Shown piece by piece: positions 41,793-50,585 of a stretch of DNA of 64,000 nt (position 1 is its first letter; the number at the start of each line of letters is the position of its first letter). Both the position numbers and the translations under genes were made by a program. The DNA is taken from assembly GCF_901686465.1 (NCBI RefSeq), contig NZ_LR594487.1, forward strand, positions 1,237,650-1,301,649. The letters are read 5' to 3'. The DNA comes from Halorubrum sp. DM2 (GTDB lineage Archaea > Halobacteriota > Halobacteria > Halobacteriales > Haloferacaceae). The notes under the pieces were generated by a model, which saw nothing but the letters and a program-made list of their open reading frames with translations, ran no database searches and was not told the DNA's origin.

Positions 41793-43943
41793 ATGCCGTT
41801 CACTATCGACTTCCTAGACGACGGGCGCGTCCTCGAGTGGGACGCCACCGCCGACGGTGCCGTTGCGACCGAACGCGACGACTATACTCCACGGTTCTAC
41901 GTCGGTGCTCGCGATCCGGATGCCGACATCGATTTCACAGCACTTCGGTCGCTCTACGACCAACATCCCCACATCGCTGGAACCGAGATAGTGACGCAGC
42001 ATCCTGGATTCCGTCGCAACGAGGAACCAGTCCTCGCCGTCGACGTCACCCACATCGACCGCGTTGCCCCGCTCGCACAGCAGGCACGGCAGGTGGACGC
42101 GTATCCGGTTGGGGACCTCGCCTGTTTCAACGTCGACTTCTCGCGAGAGTTTCGGTACTGCCTCGAGGAAGACGTGGATCCGACGCCGGCGGGCGAGCTG
42201 TCGACACTCCGACTCAGCGTCCCAGTGACCGAAACGGGAGCCAATACCTACACCGAATTGTCCATTGACGGCGACACCGTCACCGGTTCGTCAACGGACA
42301 TCCTGACAGCAGTCCAGGCAGCACTCGAAAATCAGAACCCCGATATCCTGGTCTGCTCAACGAGTGAGATCATCCCGACGTTGTACGAGATGGCTACGGC
42401 CGCCGGCGTCGACGAGTTCACGTTGAGCCGGTGGCCCGACATCGACTACCAGCAACTCGCGGGCCAGTCGACGTATGCGAGTTACGGTCGTGTTGCCCAC
42501 TCGCCGGCGCGGTACAACGTGCCTGGCCGAGCGATCATCGACGAGTCGAACACGTTCTTCTACGGGGAGACAAACCTCGACGGTGTCCTCGATCTCGTCT
42601 CGCGCTCAAAGAAACCCGTCCAAGAGCTAGCATGGGCATCGATCGGCAACGTGTTGACCGCGATTCAGATCTGTAAGGCCCACGACCGCAACGTGCTCGT
42701 CCCATGGAACTCCTGGCGGCACGAGTTCTACAAACCGATGGGAACGCTCCACGACGCCGACCGTGGCGGCTTCATCTTCGCACCCGAGGTCGGCGTCCAT
42801 GAGGACGTCCACGAACTCGACTTCTCAAGTCTGTATCCGAACATCATCTGTACCCGGAACGTCTCGCCAGACGTTATCCGGTGTGACTGCCATAGCGACC
42901 GCGAGGACGTCCCCGGCCTCGGGTACTCGATCTGCGACGAACGTGGCTATCTCGTCGATGTCCTCCAACCCATCATCGACGCTCGCGACGAGATCAAGGC
43001 GGCCATCCGTCGCGAACAGCTACAGGACGATCCTGACGAGGACCGACTGGTGGAGCTCGAGGGACGGTCGGGTGCGCTGAAATGGATCCTCGTCGCCTGC
43101 TTCGGGTATCAGGGGTTCAGCAACGCGAAGTTCGGGCGGATCGAGTGCCACGAGGCGATCAACGCGTTTGCTCGCGAGATTCTGTTGACGGCAAAACAAC
43201 GCTTGGAGGCCGGTGGCTGGCGTGTCGTTCATGGCATCGTTGACTCCATCTGGGTGACGCCCGATCCCGACGTCGACAACGATGCCCGCGAGGACCTCGA
43301 GGCGCTCGCGACAGAGATCACGGAGGACGTCGAGATTCGGCTTGAACACGAAGCCCACTACGACTGGGTCGCCTTCGTTCCACAGCGCGAGAGCGACGCC
43401 GGCGCATTGACGAAGTACTTCGGGAAAGTCGCTGGCGCCGACGAGTTCAAAGTAAGAGGTATCGAAGCACGGCAACGCTCAACGCCACCGTTCATCGAGG
43501 CTGTCCAGTTGGACTGTCTCGAGCGATTTGATGCGACCTGGTCGCCTGACGCGGTACTCGATCGTCTTCGGGACGCCGTCACGCGCCTCTATGCTGGAAC
43601 AGTCCCAGTCAAGGACCTCGTCGAACGGAATCGCGTCTCCAAGCCGTTGGAGGGGTACACGCAGAACACCCAGAACGTGGCGGCTCTGAAACGGGCTCAC
43701 GACCAGGACCTCGCCGTACACCCTGGGCAGGAGATTGAGTATGTGGTCGTCGACGACGAGAAGAACTCACGAGAGCGGGTCGCCCTCGCCCACGAGGAGA
43801 TCGAGACCTACGACGCCTCGTACTATGAGACGCAGCTGGTCCGAGCTGTCGAGAGCATATTGGCACCTCTTGACTGGGATCGGGACGACATCCGACGAGA
43901 ACTCAACGAAACACGTGTGGTCAGTATCACGGACTGGACCTGA
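41793..43943 (+). CDS. Family B DNA polymerase without exonuclease motifs
   Basis: A 716-residue polymerase. Motif A ELDFSSLYPNIIC (about 343-355) has the catalytic Asp. Motif B is KWILVACFGYQGF (about 430) and motif C is GIVDSIWVTP (about 481), where the usual DTDS reads IVDS; the metal-binding Asp is kept. The N-terminal domain keeps the polymerase-B layout but no FDIET, NxxxFD or YxxxD exonuclease residues can be found. This fits division of labour with the separate exonuclease at 39663. It is shorter than the chromosomal PolB and belongs to plasmid-type polymerases. Confidence 0.9.
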   Translation: MPFTIDFLDDGRVLEWDATADGAVATERDDYTPRFYVGARDPDADIDFTALRSLYDQHPHIAGTEIVTQHPGFRRNEEPVLAVDVTHIDRVAPLAQQARQVDAYPVGDLACFNVDFSREFRYCLEEDVDPTPAGELSTLRLSVPVTETGANTYTELSIDGDTVTGSSTDILTAVQAALENQNPDILVCSTSEIIPTLYEMATAAGVDEFTLSRWPDIDYQQLAGQSTYASYGRVAHSPARYNVPGRAIIDESNTFFYGETNLDGVLDLVSRSKKPVQELAWASIGNVLTAIQICKAHDRNVLVPWNSWRHEFYKPMGTLHDADRGGFIFAPEVGVHEDVHELDFSSLYPNIICTRNVSPDVIRCDCHSDREDVPGLGYSICDERGYLVDVLQPIIDARDEIKAAIRREQLQDDPDEDRLVELEGRSGALKWILVACFGYQGFSNAKFGRIECHEAINAFAREILLTAKQRLEAGGWRVVHGIVDSIWVTPDPDVDNDAREDLEALATEITEDVEIRLEHEAHYDWVAFVPQRESDAGALTKYFGKVAGADEFKVRGIEARQRSTPPFIEAVQLDCLERFDATWSPDAVLDRLRDAVTRLYAGTVPVKDLVERNRVSKPLEGYTQNTQNVAALKRAHDQDLAVHPGQEIEYVVVDDEKNSRERVALAHEEIETYDASYYETQLVRAVESILAPLDWDRDDIRRELNETRVVSITDWT

Positions 43944-43953
43944 CGAACCCCCT

Positions 43954-44821
43954 CCCCCCTTTTTCGAGTTGTAAACTCATGGCACCGGGGAGGGGGCGAA
44001 TAGTAAGAGGAACTGTAAAACGGCCAATTATGGCGTATACACATGATAGAGAGCCTGAAGATCTAATTCGCTAACTTGTAACTAAAAATACGAAGATTTA
44101 TATAATATATTACCTAACCATAGCCGTACTAGAGAGAAAGATAATATATCGTCTAGCTTAGCTAGAGGATTGAGATATCTGAGTGTAAATAAGCTCTTCA
44201 TGTTATCCATAGTTCTAATACCGTGTACTATCTTATTTCGCCGCCTCTATACCCACTTTAGTCACCTCACCTCTCGCTACACTACATCTAGGGTAGCCTG
44301 TTCCTAGCGACTTACAACTCGAAAAAGGGGGGAGAGGGTAAAACATTCGAGATCACTAAAGCAGCTCACCAATTATTCTTCTCATTCGTGAACAGGTCCT
44401 ACGAGTCTCATTCTTTCGCGACCGATCTGGGGCTTACTACTCGAAAACGGGGTGTATGAGAAAGACCGTATCATTCAGGAAATCCGGATTATGAGGATTT
44501 TGCTCTGAGACCACCTTGGCTCACTTCTCCTTACAACGCGAAAACGGGGTGGGTGGGAGGTAGATGGAAGAATCAAGCGAGGTGTGTTACCGCTCCTTAA
44601 CGCCTTACAACTCGAAAATGGGGGGTCTGGGTCATCGAGGCAATCGACGATAGATCTTCGTCGAACCGTTACAACTCGACAACGGTGGGTGATAGATTCC
44701 GAAAACGGTCTCTGACTCATACAGAAGATACGAGGCTGTTGTCGTTGGATTGCCTGTTTTCGACCGGATACAACTCCACAAGGGTCCATATTTTTATACC
44801 CAGAGTTCGAGGGGGTTCATA
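43954..44821. other. Replication origin: left iterons and AT-rich unwinding region
   Basis: No gene is present. ORB-like repeats with consensus TTACAACTCGAAAACGGGG occur at 43954-43974 (minus orientation) and in plus orientation at 44312, 44434, 44531, 44605 and 44669, with a weak copy at 44768. Between the inverted outer copies lies an AT-rich stretch (about 44030-44240, e.g. ATTTATATAATATATTACC), a good unwinding element. The T-rich G-tract form resembles archaeal origin recognition boxes. A TATA element (TTTTTATACC) at about 44790 serves the Orc1 gene. Confidence 0.85.
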
Positions 44822-46321
44822 ATGGGACGAGAGGGACGTAGAGCAGGATCGAATAAGCCAGAAGGTGAGGGAGATCGTGAATCTTCTTCTGCTGATCCTG
44901 AAAATCTTGAATCGATGGATGAGGAGGTCGCATCTCCTGATACGTCACAAACGACGTTCGAAAACGGATCAGATTCTGCCGATTCGTCTCAGGAGGCAAC
45001 CAATGGCGACGGTGGCGGCATCTCAATTCGTGATCGGCTACAAACTGAGTCGTCCGGTGGTGTTTTCACAAACAAAGACCTCGTCCGGTCAGATACTATC
45101 ATCGACGAGGATCGTATCGTCGGTCGTGACGACCAACTGGGCCGTGTCGTCGACAATCTAAAACCGGTCCTCCAGAATGAGGGGATCCCCGATATGCTCC
45201 TGAGCGGACCATCTGGAACGGGGAAATCGCTCATCATTCATGCAGTGTGTAAACAGATCATCGAACTATGTGAATCCCAAGACAAGACCTTCGGGGTCCT
45301 CTCTATCAACTGCGAGGGACCGAAGACTGCAGATCGGGCCGTCTACCGGTTAGTTAAAGCTGCTGCCGACGACCTCGGTGTCGATCCTGGCGTTCCCCAA
45401 ACCGGCGTCTCAACGGATCAGAAACTCGAGCGACTGTACGAACTCATGCGAGAGTATTACGATGGTGTCATCTTCATCCTCGATGAGATCGATATGCTCG
45501 AGGGGCCGTATCAGGAAGCAGAGTACAATTCTCTTATCTACCAGCTTTCACGAGCTCGCAAACTCGCCGACTTTGATGGTCCTATATCGCTCACAACGAT
45601 TACGAACTACGCCGACTTCATGAAGGATCTCAACAGCCGCGCACAGAGTTCTTACAACCCTGACGACATCTTCTTCGATGATTACGATGCGAACCAACTC
45701 CGTAGTATTCTCCGCAATCGGCGGGACGCTTTCAAGCCAGACTCACTTACAGATGACGTTGTTCCGCTTGTTGCTGCGTTCGGATCCCAAACACACGGGG
45801 ATGCGCGGAAAGCGATTGATCTCCTTAGATGGGCTGGCGAATTAGCCGAGCGGCGTGGGGCTGACACGGTCACCGAGACTGATGTTCGTGATGCTCAGGA
45901 GAAATATACCGAAAACCGCAAGCTCCGCCATATCAGCGGTATTTCGACTCAAAAGAAACTCTCTATCTATGCCGTGGCGGCGACGGCCAGCTACGCAAGA
46001 GAACATCCTGAGTGGATCCCTGCTGGACCTGCGTTCAAGACGTACCAGTTCATTGCTGATACGATGGATGCGGACCAGTATAGTCGCGAGACGTTCGTCA
46101 ATCACGTCACCGAGCAAAGCACGTACGGTGTGTTGGACTTCGAGCGACGGGGTAAAGGCCGAGGCAGAGGAGTGCATATGTATTTCTCCCTCTCTGAAGA
46201 TCCGGAAACGATCATGGAGACGATTCGGGAGGATTCCCGGTTCGAGGATCTAGCTCAGGAGGAGGCGACTATCAGCGCGGTTGTCCGCGAACGGCTGAAC
46301 CAGTTCCGGAGTAAGAACTAA
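44822..46321 (+). CDS. Orc1/Cdc6 replication initiator
   Basis: A 499-residue protein from MGREGRRAGSN. The N-terminal 90 residues are acidic and disordered. The AAA+ core has Walker A LLSGPSGTGKSLI (about 127), Walker B VIFILDEIDMLEG (about 217), a sensor-like TTITNYADFMKDLNSR, and FGSQTHGDARKAIDLL before the C-terminal winged helix. It binds the flanking ORB-like iterons to open the origin. Start 44822 is about 25 nt from a TATA element, typical of leaderless transcripts. Confidence 0.93.
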   Translation: MGREGRRAGSNKPEGEGDRESSSADPENLESMDEEVASPDTSQTTFENGSDSADSSQEATNGDGGGISIRDRLQTESSGGVFTNKDLVRSDTIIDEDRIVGRDDQLGRVVDNLKPVLQNEGIPDMLLSGPSGTGKSLIIHAVCKQIIELCESQDKTFGVLSINCEGPKTADRAVYRLVKAAADDLGVDPGVPQTGVSTDQKLERLYELMREYYDGVIFILDEIDMLEGPYQEAEYNSLIYQLSRARKLADFDGPISLTTITNYADFMKDLNSRAQSSYNPDDIFFDDYDANQLRSILRNRRDAFKPDSLTDDVVPLVAAFGSQTHGDARKAIDLLRWAGELAERRGADTVTETDVRDAQEKYTENRKLRHISGISTQKKLSIYAVAATASYAREHPEWIPAGPAFKTYQFIADTMDADQYSRETFVNHVTEQSTYGVLDFERRGKGRGRGVHMYFSLSEDPETIMETIREDSRFEDLAQEEATISAVVRERLNQFRSKN

Positions 46322-46344
46322 TCTTACCCGTATTCTCTCCGCAC

Positions 46345-46678
46345 TTACTTCTCGAAAACGGGGAGTGTTCATACATCGAGTGATGCGTTACAACTCGAAA
46401 ATGGGGGGTGTCAGTCGCAGGGATATCTCGTTACTACTCGAAAACGGGGGGTGGGTGAGTCGAGAATTCGACGGCTCGGTAGATCAACTGTGTTATCACT
46501 TAGCCCTCTCCCATATACAACTCGACAACGGGGGGTGCCCTGCGATTTTTCTCTCGTCGGTACTATTGATGATGCGGAGACCGTAGAGAAACGACAGAAA
46601 TGCGGGGGGTGGGGATCCTTCGGAATCTTCCTCACCCCCTTCCCTCAACATCCAGTTACGACGGAAACGTGGGGTGGG
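46345..46678 (+). repeat. Right-hand ORB-like iterons
   Basis: Four clear copies of the ORB-like repeat (46345, 46388, 46431, 46515) and one degenerate copy near 46655 (GTTACGACGGAAACGTGGGG), all in the same orientation as the plus-strand left-hand copies. Together with the left set they bracket the Orc1 gene. No coding sequence is seen in this 376-bp gap. Confidence 0.8.
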
Positions 46679-46697
46679 TGTCTTCCCTCCTCGAGTT

Positions 46698-47021
46698 TTA
46701 CTCGTCCGGGTTAACCGGCCCTTTGTACTGTGAGCGAATTTTCTCTCCTTCCCGCCACTGCCAGTAGTAGTAGAGATTGTCGTTGATCTCTTTGATCGTG
46801 ATCGTTGCCTTGGCAGGGACGTCGTCCGGAAGGTCGTCTGGTCGCTCCTCTACTGCTTTCTCGTCAGCCGACTCCTTGAGACGGGCCTCACGTTCCTTGT
46901 GCTCGGCGAGTGCTTCGGCGTACGTCGCAATCTCTCGGAGCTGCTCCGGGGTCGACTCGTTGAGCGTGTTGACGATCTCCGTCGTAAGGGTCGCGGGTGG
47001 GGTCGGGGGTTCGTAAGACAT
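46698..47021 (-). CDS. DUF6788-like protein
   Basis: A 107-residue protein with a helical N-terminal half (PEQLREIATYAEALAEHKER) and a C-terminal conserved module NDNLYYYWQWREGEKIRSQY that closes with GPV. The same module appears in the protein at 58399. Its role is unknown; the family is common on haloarchaeal plasmids. An inverted repeat begins 15 bp upstream of its start, which places that repeat over or beside its promoter. Confidence 0.75.
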   Translation of the reverse strand: MSYEPPTPPATLTTEIVNTLNESTPEQLREIATYAEALAEHKEREARLKESADEKAVEERPDDLPDDVPAKATITIKEINDNLYYYWQWREGEKIRSQYKGPVNPDE

Positions 47022-47035
47022 CGACTGTTCACGTG

Positions 47036-47076
47036 TTAACCAACATAACCCACTAAACCATAGTCATGTTGGTTAA
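47036..47076. repeat. Long inverted repeat, copy 4 (divergent promoter)
   Basis: Perfect 11-bp arms TTAACCAACAT and ATGTTGGTTAA with a 19-bp spacer. It sits between the divergent 46698 and 47160 genes; the latter has a TATA element (CTTTATAAG, about 47131). This is the copy with the clearest operator position. Confidence 0.78.
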
Positions 47077-47159
47077 ACCGATGAGATCGGCTCCCGCGCC
47101 TGCTGGCTGCAACACCACTCAAAATTTCTTTATAAGTTAGTTTCAAATCATGTTACACT

Positions 47160-48077
47160 ATGCTACGGCGCATCGAACTTGAGATCCTCGCGACGGTCGA
47201 TCGTGGCGACACGATCTCCGGGCTCGCGACGAAGCTCGACTACAGCGAGAGCTACCTCTCTCGTGGCGTCGGCGACCTCGTCGAGAAGAGACTCATCTAC
47301 ACGGAACGCGACGGCCGCCGAAAGCGGGTCGTTCTGTCAGCTGCCCGCGCCGTCGAACTCTACCAGGACCTCGTCCGCCAGTACTCCCATATCGACTTCC
47401 CCGAGCTGTTGACCGGGAAGACACTTGAGGTGCTCTACTACCTTGACCAGCCGCGAACTGTCGCCGAGATCGCTGACCGGAGCGACAACTACCGCAATAC
47501 GGTCAACCGTGTCCTCAAGCGGTTTCGCGACCGCGGCCTCGTCGGGGTGGACGACGGCCGCTATGACTTCAACGCCGACTTCGACCGCCTCCACAAGTTC
47601 GCCCGTCAACTCACACACCATCTCCATCGCCAACGTCTCGAAACCGTCGCCTCGAAGGGCACGATTCTCTGGGAGGACTACAACGTGTTCCTCGCCCAGA
47701 CCAGGACCGAGATCGGCATAGAGGCATTCCACGAAACCGGGCTCGCTCGATTTACGGCCTTCGACCTTCAATTTCTGCTCACCGACCACCGCTACTACTT
47801 CTATTCCGAGGAACTCGATATCCTCTCCCCAGCGGACCTCTGCTGTCACACGCTACTGATCGACGACGGCAGCCGCTACCGTTCGTACTGTCTCCTCTTG
47901 CTCAGACAGGTTGACGTCGACGAGGGCGACCTCCGAACGCAAGCTGTAAAGTATGACCTCGAAGACGAAATCAACGCCTTGCTCCGCTACCTTGAGACCC
48001 ACGGCGATGTTACGGACGATCGCCTCCTCGAGTGGGACGAGTTCCAGAAGCTGGCGGCCGAGTACGAAATCGACTAG
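47160..48077 (+). CDS. Tandem winged-helix regulator
   Basis: A 305-residue protein with two HTH domains: LEILATVDRGDTISGLATKL, SYLSRGVGDLVEKRLIY, and a second ELLTGKTLEVLYYLDQPRTV, YRNTVNRVLKRFRDRGLVGV. The C-terminal half (ILWEDYNVFLAQTRTEIGIE, YYFYSEELDILSPADLCCHT) is a conserved domain found with nucleotidyltransferase loci in haloarchaea. It probably regulates the nucleotidyltransferase gene downstream and itself through the inverted repeat at 47036. Confidence 0.8.
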   Translation: MLRRIELEILATVDRGDTISGLATKLDYSESYLSRGVGDLVEKRLIYTERDGRRKRVVLSAARAVELYQDLVRQYSHIDFPELLTGKTLEVLYYLDQPRTVAEIADRSDNYRNTVNRVLKRFRDRGLVGVDDGRYDFNADFDRLHKFARQLTHHLHRQRLETVASKGTILWEDYNVFLAQTRTEIGIEAFHETGLARFTAFDLQFLLTDHRYYFYSEELDILSPADLCCHTLLIDDGSRYRSYCLLLLRQVDVDEGDLRTQAVKYDLEDEINALLRYLETHGDVTDDRLLEWDEFQKLAAEYEID

Positions 48078-48201
48078 TGACCAATTTCCGATTTCATAAG
48101 GACTCAGAGGGATTTCTTGTCCTGGATGCCACACCACTCGAAATTGGTGAGAACTCAAAAAGGAATTAGGTTGAAGTAGTAACGCTAAGAATTACTTTAC
48201 A

Positions 48202-48888
48202 ATGAAAACAGATTCGAACGGTACTCTCGCTGATGGTATCCAGATATCCATCGACTTACCACTCCAAGACGACCGGTTACTCAGTGGAGATGCGACAGCC
48301 GAGATTCTTTTCTTTTTAACCCGACATCACGACGAGTCGTTTTCGATGACAGACCTTGCTGACGCAATTAGCTACACGCGACCGACGATCACCAAGACGG
48401 TTGACACACTCTCTCGGAACGATCTCGTTGTCGAAGAACACGACGGAGCCCGTCGACTTGTCCAGATCAACCGTGACCGGCTCACTATCCCAGACGATCC
48501 GTTCCTCGGAATTCCCCAGTCGGAGTTCCACGTGCCGGTACAGGACGCGACCGATCAACTTCGTACCAAACTTGATGACGTCCTCGCTGTCGTTTTGTAT
48601 GGAAGCGTTGCTCGCGGTGAGGCTGACCGTCGCAGCGATATTGATCTTTGGGTGTTGGTTCGCGACGACCGACCGAGCAATCAACGACAGGCGAACCACA
48701 TCAGGCAATCACTTGAGGAAGACACGTTTGGCGGGGATCGATACGCATTCGATATTGATATTGAGGCTCTCCAAGGGATCCCGACGTATACTGAGGAGCT
48801 CCAAGAAATTCTTCGCGATGGCATCGCAGTCTATCACACAGATGAGTTTGATACCGTCCGTAGTATGGTTCTTCACGGTGATGGGTGA
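48202..48888 (+). CDS. HTH-nucleotidyltransferase (MNT-like)
   Basis: A 228-residue protein. Residues about 25-85 form a winged helix (TAEILFFLTRHHDESFSMTD, RPTITKTVDTLSRND). The C-terminal half is a minimal nucleotidyltransferase: VLYGSVARGEADRRSDIDLW (about 135) with a third carboxylate in FDIDIEAL. Such MNT proteins AMPylate or otherwise modify HEPN-type partners in toxin-antitoxin modules. The next frame (48881) overlaps by 8 bp but is too short for a typical HEPN protein. Confidence 0.85.
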   Translation: MKTDSNGTLADGIQISIDLPLQDDRLLSGDATAEILFFLTRHHDESFSMTDLADAISYTRPTITKTVDTLSRNDLVVEEHDGARRLVQINRDRLTIPDDPFLGIPQSEFHVPVQDATDQLRTKLDDVLAVVLYGSVARGEADRRSDIDLWVLVRDDRPSNQRQANHIRQSLEEDTFGGDRYAFDIDIEALQGIPTYTEELQEILRDGIAVYHTDEFDTVRSMVLHGDG

Positions 48889-49039
48889 TCTGGGGGCGCT
48901 CAGAGAGGCCGTTGATGTGGTTGTCGAGGCCGCCAACAAGGCGGGATATGAACACTTGGCACGGGAGCACTACTCTATCGAAATCGATGAGCTCTCTGGC
49001 GCTCACCAATGTATTTGGTTGTGGCGAGATAAAATCTAG
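48881..49039 (+). CDS. 52-residue protein coupled to nucleotidyltransferase
   Basis: It starts MGDLGALREAVDVVVEAANK and ends IWLWRDKI. The first 25 residues are helical; the rest is mixed. It overlaps the nucleotidyltransferase gene by 8 bp and ends 9 bp before the Mrr-like gene. It could be a truncated partner, a regulator, or a stand-alone small antitoxin. No family is recognised; overlap is the main support. Confidence 0.55.
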   Translation: MGDLGALREAVDVVVEAANKAGYEHLAREHYSIEIDELSGAHQCIWLWRDKI

Positions 49040-49048
49040 ATACATCGA

Positions 49049-50413
49049 ATGGCCGTTCTAGACGATCTTTCCGGGTTCGAATTTGAGGATCTGATCGAGG
49101 ATGTCTTTCGGAACCTCGGCTACGAGAACGTCCGTCAGGCTGAGAAGACGGCAGACGAGGGCCGAGATGTCATCATGGAGGAGGTCGTCGACGGCACCCG
49201 ACGCGCGGTCATCGTCGAATGTGAACATACGGCGACGGTTGGGCGGCCAGTCGTTCAGAAGCTCCATTCGGCGATCTCGACGTTCGACTTCGACGGTCCC
49301 AAACGCGGGATGGTTGTCACGACCGGGCGGTTCACGAGTCCCGCGAGGGAGTATGCCGGCCGCCTCCAACAGAACGATGATCCGTATCCTATCGAGTTGC
49401 TTGACGGCCAAGACCTTCGGGAGATAGCCGATGAGATCGGCCTAGATCTCTACAATGGTCGCATCGAGATTCTCTGTGACGAGACTCTGCGGCCGTACGA
49501 CCCAGCGGCAGACGTCGACGCACCCGTTGTGGAGGCGTTCCGCGATATCGAGAATATCGAGGCGGCCGACCTTCCAGACTCATATTCGGCGGTGACGTTT
49601 CGCCCGGTCGTGGCAGTCACTGCGGACACGAACGCTGTCTTCGAGACATCGGTCGGCGTCATCCACCGGATAAACGACCGGACGCAGTTCGTGGTTCACG
49701 CTGAACGTGGAACCCCACAGGTCGTCGACGGAGATGTCGCGACACTGGTCACCGAGAATCTCCATACGAGGATCGAACTCGACTCTGAACAATTTGGCGA
49801 GGTGTTTGATGATGTTGAGGAGCACCGATTCGGGCAGACTCAGACCGAGTACAAGGAGTGGGCTGTCGAGCGGCTTCAAGACCACCACACGACGACGGTT
49901 ACCTACACCGGCGACAACAACGTCACGTACAACAAGACCTGCGAGCCGAACCGCTCGGACATCTCCGTCCAGTCGATCGAGCCAGTCTACCTCCCCGAGG
50001 TTCGGCACACGACCGACATTCAGGAGTACACCTACCCCTACGAGTACTACGCGGCAGGCCCCTCTCGAGTTACTACCGAGGACGGTATCCATCGCTGTGT
50101 CCACTGTGAGGCCAGCGGCGTCGACGAGCCGTACACGTACTGCCCCAACTGCGGGGCGATCGCCTGCGACAGCCACATCAAAACCGAGCGGCTTGACCAG
50201 GAGCCGGTTTGTACAGGCTGTGCGGTTACCGAGCGGTTCGCACTGAAGACGAAGTACTTCTACGACGAGGAGAACCTAGAGGCGTTCCGCGATGAGTACG
50301 CCGCTATGCCGCTCCACGAGAAGGCGATGGAGAACAAGATACTGGCCGGTGGGGGCGTGGTCGCGACGCTGCTGCTCGTCGTTGGACTACTCGTCATCAG
50401 CGGCATCATTTAG
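49049..50413 (+). CDS. Mrr-like restriction endonuclease with zinc finger and C-terminal TM
   Basis: A 454-residue protein. The N-terminal 110 residues are an Mrr-type nuclease domain (LSGFEFEDLIEDVFRNLGYE, DEGRDVIMEEVVDG, VIVECEHTATVGRPVVQKLH); the usual QxK Lys is replaced (ECE), which also occurs in haloarchaeal relatives. A zinc finger lies near 350-395 (CVHCEASG, CPNCGAIACDSH, CTGC). A C-terminal helix (GGGVVATLLLVVGLLVISGI) anchors it to the membrane. Membrane-tethered Mrr suggests a role against incoming DNA. Confidence 0.8.
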   Translation: MAVLDDLSGFEFEDLIEDVFRNLGYENVRQAEKTADEGRDVIMEEVVDGTRRAVIVECEHTATVGRPVVQKLHSAISTFDFDGPKRGMVVTTGRFTSPAREYAGRLQQNDDPYPIELLDGQDLREIADEIGLDLYNGRIEILCDETLRPYDPAADVDAPVVEAFRDIENIEAADLPDSYSAVTFRPVVAVTADTNAVFETSVGVIHRINDRTQFVVHAERGTPQVVDGDVATLVTENLHTRIELDSEQFGEVFDDVEEHRFGQTQTEYKEWAVERLQDHHTTTVTYTGDNNVTYNKTCEPNRSDISVQSIEPVYLPEVRHTTDIQEYTYPYEYYAAGPSRVTTEDGIHRCVHCEASGVDEPYTYCPNCGAIACDSHIKTERLDQEPVCTGCAVTERFALKTKYFYDEENLEAFRDEYAAMPLHEKAMENKILAGGGVVATLLLVVGLLVISGII

Positions 50414-50585
50414 AATCAGTTGTGACCTCACGCCTGCTCAGCAACCATTAAACCCGACTCCGTTCGTAGCAGTAATCGGTCATCCCTCGAAGTATCTCTA
50501 CATCAATGGCGGTCAATTCTCATGAACCAACTGTGGAGACGCGAAAGTCAATTAGTATTATAATACAGACTGTCAATATGATAGT

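Noticed and set aside
43954-46678. CRISPR array
   Set aside because: Repeats are spaced irregularly, are origin-box-like and flank an Orc1 gene; no cas genes are present.
48881-49039. HEPN partner of the nucleotidyltransferase
   Set aside because: At 52 residues it is far too short and lacks the RxxxxH motif of HEPN proteins.
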